The notes under the pieces: model-generated | The model's database searches: none | Told to the model about the DNA's origin: nothing | The model's input: only the letters and a program-made list of their open reading frames with translations | In this document: positions 43,056-53,676 of the stretch, piece after piece | How positions within the stretch are numbered: the first letter of the stretch is position 1 | Layout: each line of letters begins with the position of its first letter | Source: Acidobacteriota bacterium | Lineage (GTDB): Bacteria > Acidobacteriota > Vicinamibacteria > Fen-336 | Direction of reading: 5' to 3' | Length of the DNA stretch: 64,000 bases | Assembly (NCBI GenBank): GCA_011526565.1 | Contig: WYBL01000004.1 | Coordinates: 18,358 to 82,357 of the forward strand | Translations under genes and position numbers: made by a program

Positions 43056-44833
43056 TGCCCGACCGTCGCCGCCGCGGGCGGATCTTCCTCTCGCTGCTCG
43101 GGCTGCTGTTCCTGGTCGGCGTGGTGCCGCTGCTGTGGACGTCGTGGTACCTGGTGTCCCAGGCGCGCACCGACCTCGAGGTCGACCAGCGCACGCTGCA
43201 ACTCTCCAAGGCCAAGGGTCTCGCGCAGCAGGTGGCGATCTACAACCGCTCGCTGCACAACGAGATCGCCGCCATCGCCCGGACCCTGGAACTGGACCCC
43301 GCGGCCTCGTTCGCCGCCCGCCTCGACCGCGTGCGCGCGCAGCGGGCGCTCGAGCGCTACGTCGGTCCCGACTCGAAGTTCCTCTACATGACCCTGGTCG
43401 ACGCGGAGGGCGGCGGCCCCAGCTCAGGCTTCGCGTTCCGCGAGGACGCGGTCGAGGAACTGCTGGCCGAGGGCTGGCGGCGCGGCATGCAGGGCACGCG
43501 CATGGTCAGCCACCCGCTGGTCTCGACCTCGCTGGAAGGCGAGCCGGTCGTGGTGCTGGCCGAGCCGGTGCGCTCCGACCCGCAGCGGCCGCCGCAGGGC
43601 GTGCTGCTGGCCGTCGCCAGCCTGGGCCCCGTGTGGACGATGACGGGCGAGACCGGCGAGGCGGGCCTGATCGAGGCCTACGTGGTCGACGTGCGCGGGC
43701 GGGTCGTCGCCCACTCCGACCCCGGCAAGGTGAGCGCGGGCAGCGACTTCTCCGACGTCGAGATCGTCAAGCAGTTCCTGGAGACCCGCGGTCGCGCCGC
43801 CGCGACCGCGCCGTTCCGGCTGCAGGCCGAGGACGGCCGCGTGCTGCAGATGCTCGGGACCTACCAGGGGCTCGGCGACGACTCGGGCTGGGGAGTGATC
43901 GTCCAGGTCGACGAGGAGAAGGCCTACTACTCCGCGATCCAGATGCGCCGCAACGCCGCGATCGTGGTCGGCATCGTGGTGCTGCTGGGCGCGGGGCTCG
44001 GCGGCGCCGTCTCCGGCCAGATCACGCAGCCGATCCGCGAGCTGGCGCGCGGCGCCCTGCAGCTCGCGCAGGGCGACTACGCCACCCGGGTCCGGGTCCG
44101 CAGCGGCAACGAGGTCGGCACCCTGGCCGACGCCTTCAACCAGATGGGCGAGGAGATCCAGAAGGCGATCGCCCAGATCCGGGAGGCGGCGGAGGTCAAC
44201 AAGGAGCTGTTCATGGGCTCCATCCGCATGCTGGCCAACGCGATCGACGAGAAGGACCCCTACACCCGCGGCCACTCCGAGCGGGTCGCCTTCTACTCGG
44301 CGATCACCGCCAAGTACATGGGCATGCCGCCCGACGAGGTCGAGCGCGTGCACCTGTCGGGGATCATCCACGACGTCGGCAAGATCGGCATCGAGGACAA
44401 GATCCTGCGCAAGCCGGCGGCGCTGACCGACGAGGAGTTCGAGATCATGAAGCAGCACCCGACCAAGGGGCTGCACATCCTCGAGGCCGTGCCGCGGCTC
44501 AAGGAGATCGCGGGCGCGGGGCTGATGCACCACGAGAACTACGACGGCAGCGGCTACCCGGAGGGCCTCAAGGGCGAGGACATCCCGTTGCTGGGCCGCA
44601 TCGTCAGCGTCGCCGACGCCTTCGACGCGATGACCACGGACCGCCCCTACTCCAAGGCGATGACGTTCGAGGCGGCGGTCGCCCGGCTGCGTTTTCTGGC
44701 CGGAAAGAAGTTCGACGACACGTGCGTGACGGCGTTCGAGGCCGCTTTCGCGGCGGGCGAGCTGACGCCCGCCAAGGCCCGGCTGGCGGCGGTGGCCGCG
44801 CGCAAGGCGATGGCTCCGTCGGCGGCCAACTGA
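43055..44833 (+). CDS. Membrane HD-GYP phosphodiesterase with dCache-like sensor and HAMP
   Basis: A 592-residue protein from ATG 43055 (TGATG overlap). A membrane segment (about 12-33), an extracytoplasmic sensor of about 270 residues, a second segment (about 306-328), HAMP and a C-terminal HD-GYP domain (HSERVAFYSA, SGIIHDVGKIGI, MHHENYDGSGYPEGL). HD-GYP enzymes degrade cyclic di-GMP. Coupling to a class III cyclase puts two cyclic-nucleotide systems in one operon. Confidence 0.93.
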   Translation: MPDRRRRGRIFLSLLGLLFLVGVVPLLWTSWYLVSQARTDLEVDQRTLQLSKAKGLAQQVAIYNRSLHNEIAAIARTLELDPAASFAARLDRVRAQRALERYVGPDSKFLYMTLVDAEGGGPSSGFAFREDAVEELLAEGWRRGMQGTRMVSHPLVSTSLEGEPVVVLAEPVRSDPQRPPQGVLLAVASLGPVWTMTGETGEAGLIEAYVVDVRGRVVAHSDPGKVSAGSDFSDVEIVKQFLETRGRAAATAPFRLQAEDGRVLQMLGTYQGLGDDSGWGVIVQVDEEKAYYSAIQMRRNAAIVVGIVVLLGAGLGGAVSGQITQPIRELARGALQLAQGDYATRVRVRSGNEVGTLADAFNQMGEEIQKAIAQIREAAEVNKELFMGSIRMLANAIDEKDPYTRGHSERVAFYSAITAKYMGMPPDEVERVHLSGIIHDVGKIGIEDKILRKPAALTDEEFEIMKQHPTKGLHILEAVPRLKEIAGAGLMHHENYDGSGYPEGLKGEDIPLLGRIVSVADAFDAMTTDRPYSKAMTFEAAVARLRFLAGKKFDDTCVTAFEAAFAAGELTPAKARLAAVAARKAMAPSAAN

Positions 44834-44853
44834 GCGGGGCGCGGGAGGGGACC

Positions 44854-45600
44854 GTGAGGGTGCTTTTGCGATTGGTGTTTTCCCTGGTGGCGCTGCTCTC
44901 GGCCGCAGCCGTGACGGCCCAGGTCACCAACGACCCCGAGGTCCGCTTCAACATGGGCCTCACCCACCTGCGCGAGGGGCGCATCGACATGGCGCTGGAG
45001 GACATCCAGCAGGCGGTGCGCGCCGACGGGAAGAACCCCTACTTCCAGAAGGGCTACGGCCAGGCGCTGGCGGCCAAGGGACGCTTCGACGACGCGATCA
45101 AGGCCTTTCGCAGGGCGCTCGAGCTGAACCCGTTCTACGTCGACGTGCGCAACGACCTCGGCGTCGCGCTGCTGGCCGCGGGCAAGCGCGAGGACGGGCG
45201 CCGCGAGCTGATGACCGTCTTCAACGACCCGACGAACCCGACGCCGGAGCGCACCGCCTACAACATCGGCTGGAGCCTGTTCGAGGAGCGCCGCTACGAC
45301 GAGGCTCTCACCTGGTACCAGACGAGCCTGGCCCGCTCGCGTGGCGAGGTCGGCCCCTACGTCGCGATCGCGGACACGCTGACCGCGCTGGGCCGGTCCA
45401 CGGAGGCGATCGCCCAGCTCGAACAGGCGCTCAAGGTGGAGCCGGAGTCGGCGCTCGTCGCCGTGGAGCTCGGCGCGGCCTGCTATCGGGCCGGCCGCTT
45501 CGCCGAGGCGCGCAAGCACCTCGAGGAGGCGGCCCGCCGCGACCCCGCCGGGCCCGTCGGGCGCCGCGCGGCGGAACTGCTCCAGAAGTTCTCCCAGTAG
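44854..45600 (+). CDS. Secreted TPR protein
   Basis: A 248-residue protein from GTG 44854, with GGGAGGGG just upstream. A signal peptide (residues 1-22, cleavage near TAQ) precedes about six TPR units (VRFNMGLTHLREGRIDMALEDIQQAVRADG and similar). It resembles PilF/PilW- and NlpI-type scaffold proteins. No lipobox Cys is seen, so it is probably periplasmic. It follows the HD-GYP gene by 20 bp. Confidence 0.78.
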   Translation: MRVLLRLVFSLVALLSAAAVTAQVTNDPEVRFNMGLTHLREGRIDMALEDIQQAVRADGKNPYFQKGYGQALAAKGRFDDAIKAFRRALELNPFYVDVRNDLGVALLAAGKREDGRRELMTVFNDPTNPTPERTAYNIGWSLFEERRYDEALTWYQTSLARSRGEVGPYVAIADTLTALGRSTEAIAQLEQALKVEPESALVAVELGAACYRAGRFAEARKHLEEAARRDPAGPVGRRAAELLQKFSQ

Positions 45601-45633
45601 CGAAGCCCGGGCTCCGCCGGCACCGACCTCCCG

Positions 45634-45987
45634 ATGCCCTACCAGAAGCTGCTCGAGTCCCTGCTCGCCTCGCTGCCCGGGGCCCACGGCGCCCTGCTGC
45701 TCGACCAGGAAGGCGAGCGCGTGGTCGAAGCCGGGGCCGCCGACTACCGGCACCGCCTGATCGGCGCCTACCAGGGCATCGCGCTGCAGACGGCACGGGC
45801 CACGGCGCGCCGCTGGGGCAGCGGGGAGATCCGGCGCGTGGCCTGCCGCTACGAACACGGCCAGCTCGTCCTGCTGCCGCTCAAGGACGGCTACTACATG
45901 CTGCTGAGCGTGTCCGAGGACACCCCGCTCGCGCTGGCCGTCGAGCGCGCGGCGGCTGTGCGCGACGCGCTCGACGAGGAGATCTGA
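45634..45987 (+). CDS. Roadblock/LC7-like small protein
   Basis: A 117-residue protein from ATG 45634. The alpha/beta pattern (KLLESLLASLPGAHGALLLDQEGERV, then strands and VERAAAVRDAL) suggests a roadblock/LC7 fold like MglB, which acts as a dimer scaffold or GAP for small GTPases. No Ras-like GTPase is adjacent, although FtsY follows directly. The fold assignment is from pattern only. Confidence 0.6.
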   Translation: MPYQKLLESLLASLPGAHGALLLDQEGERVVEAGAADYRHRLIGAYQGIALQTARATARRWGSGEIRRVACRYEHGQLVLLPLKDGYYMLLSVSEDTPLALAVERAAAVRDALDEEI

Positions 45988-45988
45988 G

Positions 45989-46906
45989 GTGGCCCTCCTC
46001 GACCGGATGAAGCAGGGCCTGGCGCGCACCCGCCGCGTGCTGGAGACGCCGGTCGAGGACCTGGTCCGCGGTCGCCGCGTGCTGGAGAGCGCCGACCTCG
46101 ACGCCGTCGAGGAGGCGCTGATCGCGGCCGATCTCGGCATGCCCGCGGTCGCCCATGCGATGGAGCGGCTGCGCGAGCGCAGCCGCGAGGTCGCCGAAGG
46201 CGGCGCGCCGGCGATGAGGGCGCTGCTGGCCGCAGAGTTCCGCGAGGCGCTGGCGCCCGCGTCCCCGGTCCAGCCGTTCGCCAGCCGGCCGTGGGTCGTC
46301 TTCGTGACCGGCGTCAACGGCGCCGGCAAGACCACCAGCATCGGCAAGCTGGCGGCCGCGTGGAAGGCCGACGGTCGCAGCGTGCTGCTGTGCGCGGCCG
46401 ACACGTTCCGGGCCGCCGCGGCCGAGCAGCTCGAGGTGTGGGCGACGCGCACGGGCGCCGCCTTCCACCGCGGCCCCGAGGGCGCCGACCCGTCCTCCGT
46501 GCTGACCGACGCGGTGCGCATGGCGAAGGCGCGGGCGATCGACGCGGTGCTGGTCGACACCGCGGGCCGGTTGCACACCAAGGGCAACCTGATGGCGGAG
46601 CTCTCCAAGATGGTCCGGGTCGCCGGCCGCGAGCTGCCCGGGGCGCCACACGAGACGTTGCTGGTGCTGGACGCCACCGTCGGCAGCAACGGCCTGGCCC
46701 AAGGCCGCGAGTTCGCGAAGGCGGCCGGCGTCACGGGGCTGGTGCTGACCAAGCTCGACGGCACAGCGAAAGGCGGGGTGGCGGTGGCCGTCGTGCGCGA
46801 CCTCGGCGTGCCGATCCGCTACGTCGGGGTCGGCGAAGCCGTCGAGGACCTGCTGCCGTTCGACGCCCAGGCCTTCGCGGAGTCGCTGTTCGGCGAGCAG
46901 GGGTAG
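45989..46906 (+). CDS. ftsY: Signal recognition particle receptor FtsY
   Basis: A 305-residue protein from GTG 45989, 1 bp after the roadblock stop. NG-domain motifs are present: GVNGAGKTTSIGKLA, DTFRAAAAEQL, DTAGRLHTKGNLM, TKLDGTAKGG and GVGEAVEDLLPF. No acidic A domain is seen at the N-terminus, so membrane binding relies on the short helical N-region. It docks SRP-ribosome complexes at the translocon. Ffh, its partner, is encoded 3 kb downstream. Confidence 0.97.
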   Translation: MALLDRMKQGLARTRRVLETPVEDLVRGRRVLESADLDAVEEALIAADLGMPAVAHAMERLRERSREVAEGGAPAMRALLAAEFREALAPASPVQPFASRPWVVFVTGVNGAGKTTSIGKLAAAWKADGRSVLLCAADTFRAAAAEQLEVWATRTGAAFHRGPEGADPSSVLTDAVRMAKARAIDAVLVDTAGRLHTKGNLMAELSKMVRVAGRELPGAPHETLLVLDATVGSNGLAQGREFAKAAGVTGLVLTKLDGTAKGGVAVAVVRDLGVPIRYVGVGEAVEDLLPFDAQAFAESLFGEQG

Positions 46907-46911
46907 CCGCG

Positions 46912-48018
<1,107 letters not shown>

Positions 48019-48038
48019 CACCAGGAAGGCAGGACACC

Positions 48039-48653
48039 ATGTTCACGGGGATCGTCGAGGCGACGGGCACGGTGCGCAGCGCCGAGCGACAGGGCGACGT
48101 GATGCGGGCCTGGATCGCCTGCCCGTTCGCCGCCGAGCTCCACGCCGGCGCGTCGGTGGCGGTCAGCGGCTGCTGCCTGACGGCCGCCGAGGTGTCCGCG
48201 GACGCCTTCCGCTGCGACCTGCACCAGGAGACGCTCGACCGCACGGCCTTCGACCGCCGGCTGGTGCCGGGCGCGCTCGTCAACCTGGAGCGGCCGATGC
48301 GGGCCGACGGCCGCTTCGACGGCCACATCGTGCAGGGCCACGTCGACGGCGTGGGCATCGTGCGCGAGCTCTCGTGGCTGGGGGAGTCCGCGCGGCTGCT
48401 CGTCGCGCCGCCGCCGGAGCTCGCCCGCTACCTCGTGCACAAGGGCTCGATCGCCGTCGACGGCGTGTCGCTGACGATCGCCGCGCTGCGCGCGGACGTC
48501 TTCGAGATCGCGCTGATCCCGTTCACGCTGCAGGTGACCTCGCTGCGCGAGGCCGGCCCCGGCAGCCTCGTCAACCTCGAGGCGGACGTCGTCGCCAAGT
48601 ACGTGGAGCGCCTGCTGGGCGTGGGCGCGGCCGCGGGCCGCCAGGACGGCTAG
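48039..48653 (+). CDS. ribE: Riboflavin synthase, alpha chain
   Basis: A 204-residue protein from ATG 48039. It starts [10 protein letters not shown] and holds the twin beta-barrel repeats ([30 protein letters not shown]). It dismutates two 6,7-dimethyl-8-ribityllumazine molecules to riboflavin. Normal family length. Confidence 0.97.
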   Translation: MFTGIVEATGTVRSAERQGDVMRAWIACPFAAELHAGASVAVSGCCLTAAEVSADAFRCDLHQETLDRTAFDRRLVPGALVNLERPMRADGRFDGHIVQGHVDGVGIVRELSWLGESARLLVAPPPELARYLVHKGSIAVDGVSLTIAALRADVFEIALIPFTLQVTSLREAGPGSLVNLEADVVAKYVERLLGVGAAAGRQDG

Positions 48654-48661
48654 AGAACCCG

Positions 48662-49888
48662 ATGTCGAAGCACGATTCGCCTTTCGCCTCGATCCCCGAC
48701 GCGATCGAGGACATCCGCGCCGGCAAGATGGTCGTCGTCGTCGACGACGAGGACCGCGAGAACGAGGGCGACCTCACCATCGCGGCCGAGAAGATCACCC
48801 CCGAGGCGATCAACTTCATGGCCCGCCACGGCCGTGGCCTGATCTGCCTGCCGATGACCGCCGAGCGGCTCGACGAGCTGCGCATTCCGCTGATGGTCCA
48901 GGACGACGCCAACAGCGCCCGCTTCGGCACCGCCTTCTGCGTGCCGATCGAGGCCCGCCACGGCACCACGACCGGGATCTCGGCCGCGGACCGGGCGCGC
49001 ACGGTGCTGGCGGCGATCGACCCCGCGACGAAACCCGAGGACCTGTCGCGCCCCGGCCACATGTTCCCGCTGCGCGCGCGGCCCGGCGGCGTGCTGCAGC
49101 GCTCGGGGCAGACCGAGGCCGCGGTGGACCTCGCCCGGCTCGCGGGGCTGACGCCGGCCGGCGTCATCTGCGAGATCATGGACGAAGACGGGACCATGAT
49201 GCGGGTCCCGAAGCTGCGCCACTTCTGCCGCGAGCACGGCCTCAAGATGATCACGGTCGCGGCCCTGATCCGCCACCGCATGCAGACCGAGCGGCTGGTG
49301 CGGAAGATGGCCGAGGCCCAGCTTCCCATGCGCGAAGGCGGCTTCGTGATCCACGCCTTCGAGGGCGTCGTCGACGGCCAGGGCCACGTCGCGCTCACCC
49401 TCGGCGACGTGCGCGGCGGCGAGCCGGTGCTGGTCCGCGTCCACTCCCAGTGCCTGACCGGCGACATCTTCGGCTCCACCCGCTGCGACTGCGGCGACCA
49501 GCTTCACGAGGCGCTGCGGCGGATCAGCGAAGCCGGCCGCGGCGTGCTGCTCTACCTGCGGCAGGAGGGGCGCGGAATCGGCCTGATCCACAAGATCCGG
49601 GCCTACGAGCTCCAGGACCGCGAGGGCAAGGACACGGTCGAGGCCAACCTCGCGCTCGGCTTCCAGGCCGACCAGCGCGAGTACGGCATCGGCGCCCAGA
49701 TCCTGGCCGAGCTGGGGCTGAAGCGGATCCTGCTGATGACCAACAACCCGCGCAAGTTCGTCGGCCTCGAGGGCTACGGGCTGGAGATCGTCGAGCGGGT
49801 GGCGCTCGAGGTGCCGGCCTCCGACCGCAACGTCCACTACCTCAAGACCAAGAAGGAAAAGCTGGGCCACCTGCTGCGGGGGGTCTGA
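48662..49888 (+). CDS. ribBA: Bifunctional DHBP synthase / GTP cyclohydrolase II
   Basis: A 408-residue protein from ATG 48662. The DHBP synthase half has [16 protein letters not shown] and [10 protein letters not shown]; the cyclohydrolase II half has the zinc Cys set [27 protein letters not shown] and MTNNPRK. It supplies both riboflavin precursors. Lumazine synthase (ribH), usually next, is absent; ffh follows. Confidence 0.97.
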   Translation: MSKHDSPFASIPDAIEDIRAGKMVVVVDDEDRENEGDLTIAAEKITPEAINFMARHGRGLICLPMTAERLDELRIPLMVQDDANSARFGTAFCVPIEARHGTTTGISAADRARTVLAAIDPATKPEDLSRPGHMFPLRARPGGVLQRSGQTEAAVDLARLAGLTPAGVICEIMDEDGTMMRVPKLRHFCREHGLKMITVAALIRHRMQTERLVRKMAEAQLPMREGGFVIHAFEGVVDGQGHVALTLGDVRGGEPVLVRVHSQCLTGDIFGSTRCDCGDQLHEALRRISEAGRGVLLYLRQEGRGIGLIHKIRAYELQDREGKDTVEANLALGFQADQREYGIGAQILAELGLKRILLMTNNPRKFVGLEGYGLEIVERVALEVPASDRNVHYLKTKKEKLGHLLRGV

Positions 49889-49907
49889 CCCCGCAGCCCC
49901 GTCCGGC

Positions 49908-49936
49908 TTTACTCCTCGGGCAAGCTGCCCTAAACT
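49908..49936 (+). promoter_or_regulatory. Candidate sigma70-type promoter for ffh
   Basis: TTTACT (49908-49913) and TAAACT (49931-49936), 17 bp apart, lie in the 141-bp gap between ribBA and ffh. The predicted start near 49943 places the hairpin at 49950-50015 in the leader. Confidence 0.45.
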
Positions 49937-49949
49937 CGCGGTTTACGTC

Positions 49950-50015
49950 GCCCGGGAGAGGTGTGTGCAAGGCCGCCTCCCTCCCCGTGCGCATTGGGGA
50001 AGAAGTCTCCCGGGC
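49950..50015 (+). promoter_or_regulatory. Structured leader hairpin upstream of ffh
   Basis: A perfect 10-bp inverted repeat (GCCCGGGAGA 49950-49959 with TCTCCCGGGC 50006-50015) encloses about 46 bases. An inner TCCCC/GGGGA stem lies at roughly 49982-50001. The ffh ATG follows 15 bases later at 50030. The conserved SRP-RNA core (GGAAGCAGC-like) is not seen, so I do not call it 4.5S RNA. It could control ffh translation or end transcription. Confidence 0.55.
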
Positions 50016-50029
50016 CGCCAGAAGTCCTC

Positions 50030-51370
50030 ATGTTCGAGTCACTCTCCGAAAAGCTGCAGGGCGTGTTCCGCTCCCTCCGGGGGCAGGGCGTGCTCTCGGA
50101 GGCGCAGGTCGAGGCCGCGCTGCGGGAGATCCGGCTCGCCCTGCTGGAGGCCGACGTCCACTTCAAGGTGGCCAGGGACTTTCTCGACCGCGTGCGGCCG
50201 CGGGCCACGGGCGCCGACATCCTCAAGAGCCTGACCCCCGACCAGGCCGTGCTGCGGATCGTGCGCGACGAGATGATCGCGACCCTCGGCGGCACCACCC
50301 CGGCCCGCTTCGAACGCGCCGGCAAGCCGCCGACGATCGTGCTGATGGCCGGCCTCCAGGGCTCGGGCAAGACCACGACCACGGCCAAGCTGGGCAAGTG
50401 GCTCGCCGGCCAGGGCCACCACCCGCTGGCGGTCTCCACCGACGTCTACCGCCCGGCCGCTCGCGAGCAGCTCACGTCCGCCGGCGCCAGGGCGGGCCTG
50501 AAGGTGTTCCGGCCCGCGAGCGACGCCCCGCTGGAGATCGCGAAGCTGGCGCTGGCCGAGGCCCGCGCCGTCGGCCACGACGTGCTGATCGTCGACACCG
50601 CCGGCCGGCTCCACGTCGACGACGAGCTGATGGCCGAGCTGAAGGCGCTGAAGGAGCTGCTGCAGCCGACCGAGGTGCTCTACGTCGCCGACGCGATGAC
50701 GGGCCAGGACGCGGTGCGCAGCGCGACCGAGTTCCACTCCCGGGTCGGCGTCACCGGTGTCGTGCTGAGCAAGCTCGACGGCGACGCCCGCGGCGGCGCC
50801 GCGCTGTCGGTCGCGGCGGTCACGGGCGCCCCGGTCAAGTTCGCCGGCGTGGGCGAGCGGGTCGACGAGTTCGAGCTGTTCGATCCCGCGCGAATGGTCT
50901 CGCGCATCCTCGGCCTCGGCGACGTGATCGCCCTGATCGAGCGCGCCGAGCAGGCGGTCGACCTCGAGCAGGCCGAGGCCTTCGCCCGCAAGCTGCGCAA
51001 GAACGAGTTCACGCTCGAGGACTTCCGCGACCAGCTCGTGCAGTTGCGCAAGATGGGGCCGCTGGACCAGGTGCTGTCGATGCTGCCCGGCATGGGCCAG
51101 GTCAAGGGCCTCGACACCGCCCAGGGCGAGCGCGAGATGAAGCGCACGATCGCGATCGTCGACTCGATGACGCCCGCCGAGCGGCGCGACCCGTCGGTGC
51201 TCAACGGCAGCCGCCGCAAGCGCATCGCGCGCGGCAGCGGCACCGGCGTGGAAGACGTCAACCGCCTGCTCAAGCAGTACGTGCAGGCCCGCAAGATGAT
51301 GAAGTCCCTGGGCGGCCCCGGCGGCAAGGCGATGAAGCGCCTGGCCGCCCGCCTCCCGCAGTTCCGCTAG
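50030..51370 (+). CDS. ffh: Signal recognition particle protein Ffh
   Basis: A 446-residue protein from ATG 50030. The N domain (MFESLSEKLQG), G domain (GLQGSGKTTTTAKLG, DTAGRLHVDDELM, SKLDGDARGG) and Met-rich M domain (from about residue 325, LPGMGQVKG, QYVQARKMMK) are in the usual order. It binds signal peptides and 4.5S RNA at the ribosome. An upstream in-frame extension overlaps the leader hairpin and is rejected. Confidence 0.98.
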   Translation: MFESLSEKLQGVFRSLRGQGVLSEAQVEAALREIRLALLEADVHFKVARDFLDRVRPRATGADILKSLTPDQAVLRIVRDEMIATLGGTTPARFERAGKPPTIVLMAGLQGSGKTTTTAKLGKWLAGQGHHPLAVSTDVYRPAAREQLTSAGARAGLKVFRPASDAPLEIAKLALAEARAVGHDVLIVDTAGRLHVDDELMAELKALKELLQPTEVLYVADAMTGQDAVRSATEFHSRVGVTGVVLSKLDGDARGGAALSVAAVTGAPVKFAGVGERVDEFELFDPARMVSRILGLGDVIALIERAEQAVDLEQAEAFARKLRKNEFTLEDFRDQLVQLRKMGPLDQVLSMLPGMGQVKGLDTAQGEREMKRTIAIVDSMTPAERRDPSVLNGSRRKRIARGSGTGVEDVNRLLKQYVQARKMMKSLGGPGGKAMKRLAARLPQFR

Positions 51371-51388
51371 AAACGAAGGAAACCAACG

Positions 51389-51643
51389 ATGCTCTCGATC
51401 CGTCTCCGCCGCATGGGCTCGGCCAAGCGCCCCTTCTACCGCGTCGTCGTCGCCGACTCGCGCGACTGGCGCGACGGCCGCTTCCTGGAAGTGCTCGGCC
51501 ACTACGACCCGCGCCAGAACCCCGCCGCCGTCAAGATCGACGCCGAGCGCGCCCAGTACTGGATCACCAAGGGCGCCAAGGCCTCGGACACGGTCCGCAG
51601 CCTGCTGAAGAAGCAGCCCGCGGCGGCCCCGGCGGCGCAGTAG
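51389..51643 (+). CDS. rpsP: Small ribosomal subunit protein bS16
   Basis: An 84-residue protein from ATG 51389, with GAAGGAAACC upstream. It begins [23 protein letters not shown] and ends in a short Ala-rich tail. It starts the conserved rpsP-khpA-rimM-trmD-rplS order, 18 bp after ffh. Confidence 0.98.
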   Translation: MLSIRLRRMGSAKRPFYRVVVADSRDWRDGRFLEVLGHYDPRQNPAAVKIDAERAQYWITKGAKASDTVRSLLKKQPAAAPAAQ

Positions 51644-51664
51644 CGGCCCGGGCAGGAGACGAGC

Positions 51665-51895
51665 GTGCGTCAGTTCCTGACGGAGGTCGTGCGCGGGCTG
51701 GTGTCGGAGCCCGGCCGCGTCTCCGTCCACGAGAGCCGCGACCGCGACGTGGTCGTGCTCGAGCTGTCGGTGGCCCCCGGCGACCGCGGGCGCGTGATCG
51801 GCCGCCAGGGCGCGACCGCGGACGCGCTGCGCACGCTGCTCTCGGCGATCGGCCACGAGCAGGGTGTGGCCGTCGAGCTGGAGATCCTCGACTGA
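51665..51895 (+). CDS. khpA: KH-domain RNA-binding protein KhpA
   Basis: A 76-residue protein from GTG 51665. It is one KH domain with the GxxG loop in [18 protein letters not shown]. KhpA acts with KhpB in small-RNA and cell-wall control in other bacteria. Its place between rpsP and rimM is the usual one. Its stop overlaps rimM. Confidence 0.95.
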   Translation: MRQFLTEVVRGLVSEPGRVSVHESRDRDVVVLELSVAPGDRGRVIGRQGATADALRTLLSAIGHEQGVAVELEILD

Positions 51896-52449
51896 TGGCG
51901 ACGACGTCGCGCGCGTGGGACGGGCTGGTGGCGATCGGCCGCATCGTCAAGCCGCAGGGGCGGCATGGCGAGGTCGCGGTCGAACTGCTGTCCGACCGTC
52001 CCGACCGCTTCCCGACCCTGTCCCGGGCGTTCCTGCCCGCGGCGCAGGGCGGCGCGCGCGAGGTCGCGGTCCTTCGGGCCTGGCCCCACAAGGGCCGCTT
52101 CGTGGTCAAGCTGCAGGGCGTCGACTCGATCGACGCCGCCGAGACGCTGCGCGGCCAGGAGCTGCGGATCGGCGAAGAGGAGCTGGCGCCGCTGCCGGCC
52201 GACACCTACTACCACCACCAGCTCGTCGGCCTGCGCGGGATCGACGCCCGCCGCGGCGAGGTCGGCACCGTCAGCTCGCTGATGGAGACGGGCGCCGGCG
52301 CAGTCGTGCTGGTGCTGAAGGGGACGGCGGGGGAGACGCTGGTGCCGCTGGCCGCGAACTTCGTCGCCGCGGTGGACCTCGCGGCCGGCGTGCTGCGGCT
52401 GACCCTGCCCGACGAGGTCGAGGCCGGTCCGGAGCCGGGGCGATGCTGA
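51895..52449 (+). CDS. rimM: 16S rRNA processing factor RimM
   Basis: A 184-residue protein from ATG 51895 (TGATG overlap). The N-terminal RimM domain ([18 protein letters not shown]) and C-terminal PRC barrel ([11 protein letters not shown] to RLTLPDEVE) are complete. It binds S19 during 30S maturation. It overlaps trmD by 7 bases. Confidence 0.96.
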   Translation: MATTSRAWDGLVAIGRIVKPQGRHGEVAVELLSDRPDRFPTLSRAFLPAAQGGAREVAVLRAWPHKGRFVVKLQGVDSIDAAETLRGQELRIGEEELAPLPADTYYHHQLVGLRGIDARRGEVGTVSSLMETGAGAVVLVLKGTAGETLVPLAANFVAAVDLAAGVLRLTLPDEVEAGPEPGRC

Positions 52450-53201
52450 AGATCGACGTCGTCAGCATCTTCCCGCAGATGCTCGCGGGCCCGACTGGCG
52501 ACAGCATCGTGCGCCGCGCCGTGGACAAGGGCTTGTGCTCGATCGCGCTGCACGACCTGCGCCTTCACACCGAAGACCGCCACCGCACCACCGACGATGC
52601 GCCGTTCGGCGGCGGGCCCGGCATGGTGATGAAGGCGGAGCCGTTCGCGCGCGCCGTCGAGGCCCTGCTGCCGCAGGGCCCCGGCCCGCGCGAAGCGGTC
52701 GTGCTGCTGTCGCCGCGCGGCCGCCGCTTCGACCAGGCGACGGCGCGGCGCTACGCGGAGCTCGAGCGGCTGGTGCTGCTGTGCGGCCGCTACGAAGGCG
52801 TCGACGAGCGGGTGGCGCGGCACGTGGCGACCGAGGAGCTGAGCCTCGGCGACTTCGTGCTGACCGGCGGCGAGGTGGCCGCGGCCGCGGTGATCGAGGC
52901 TGCCGTGCGGCTGCTGCCCGGCGCGCTCGGCGACGAGGGCTCGGCCGCGGCCGACTCCTTCGGCGACGGCCTGCTCGACTGCCCGCACTACACGCGGCCC
53001 GCCGTGTGGCGCGGGCACCCGGTGCCCGAGGTGCTGATGTCGGGACACCACGCGGAGATCGCGCGCTGGCGGCGCGAGCAGTCGCTGCGACAGACCGCGG
53101 AGCGGCGTCCGGACCTGCTGGCCGCTGCAGCGCTGGGCAAAGCCGACCGCGCGCTGCTGGCCGGCGCTGCGAAACAGACGATGGCGGGGGCGCGCCCCTA
53201 G
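52443..53201 (+). CDS. trmD: tRNA (guanine-37-N1) methyltransferase TrmD
   Basis: A 252-residue protein from ATG 52443. The SPOUT knot motifs are clear: [36 protein letters not shown] and a C-terminal [14 protein letters not shown]. It methylates G37 of tRNAs to prevent frameshifts. Normal length. Confidence 0.98.
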   Translation: MLKIDVVSIFPQMLAGPTGDSIVRRAVDKGLCSIALHDLRLHTEDRHRTTDDAPFGGGPGMVMKAEPFARAVEALLPQGPGPREAVVLLSPRGRRFDQATARRYAELERLVLLCGRYEGVDERVARHVATEELSLGDFVLTGGEVAAAAVIEAAVRLLPGALGDEGSAAADSFGDGLLDCPHYTRPAVWRGHPVPEVLMSGHHAEIARWRREQSLRQTAERRPDLLAAAALGKADRALLAGAAKQTMAGARP

Positions 53202-53261
53202 CGAGGGCGCCTCAGGTCCCCCGGACGTGGACGGACTTTCAGGAAGAGAGACGAAGGAACC

Positions 53262-53657
53262 ATGAACCGCTTGGACAACATCGAAGCCGGGGAGCTCAAG
53301 AAGGGCCTGCCCCAGATCCTCCCGGGCGACACCGTCAAGGTGCACGTCAAGGTCAAGGAGACCACGATCAAGGAGGAGAAGGGCCGCAAGGCCAAGGAGA
53401 CCGAGCGCGAGCGCGTGCAGGTCTTCGAGGGCGTGGTGATCGGCCTGCGCGGCTCCGGCACGCGGGCGACGATGACCGTGCGCAAGGTCTCCTACGGCCA
53501 GGGCGTCGAGCGCATCTTCCCGCTGCACGCCCGCACGATCGAGAAGATCGAGGTCGTCAAGCGCGCCCACGTGCGGCGCGCCAAGCTCTACTACCTGCGC
53601 GACCTCAAGGGCAAGGCCAGCCGCATGCGGGAGAAGCGCCTCACGCCGCAGGCCTAG
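53262..53657 (+). CDS. rplS: Large ribosomal subunit protein bL19
   Basis: A 131-residue protein from ATG 53262, with GAAGGAACC upstream. Motifs include [43 protein letters not shown] and [15 protein letters not shown]. The 60-bp gap before it may carry its own leader signals; none was clear. Confidence 0.98.
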   Translation: MNRLDNIEAGELKKGLPQILPGDTVKVHVKVKETTIKEEKGRKAKETERERVQVFEGVVIGLRGSGTRATMTVRKVSYGQGVERIFPLHARTIEKIEVVKRAHVRRAKLYYLRDLKGKASRMREKRLTPQA

Positions 53658-53676
53658 GTCCAGGGCGCCGAAGCGC

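Noticed and set aside
49950..50015. 4.5S/SRP RNA gene next to ffh.
   Set aside because: The conserved GGAAGCAGC-type core is not there; only a hairpin is seen, so it is reported as a leader structure.
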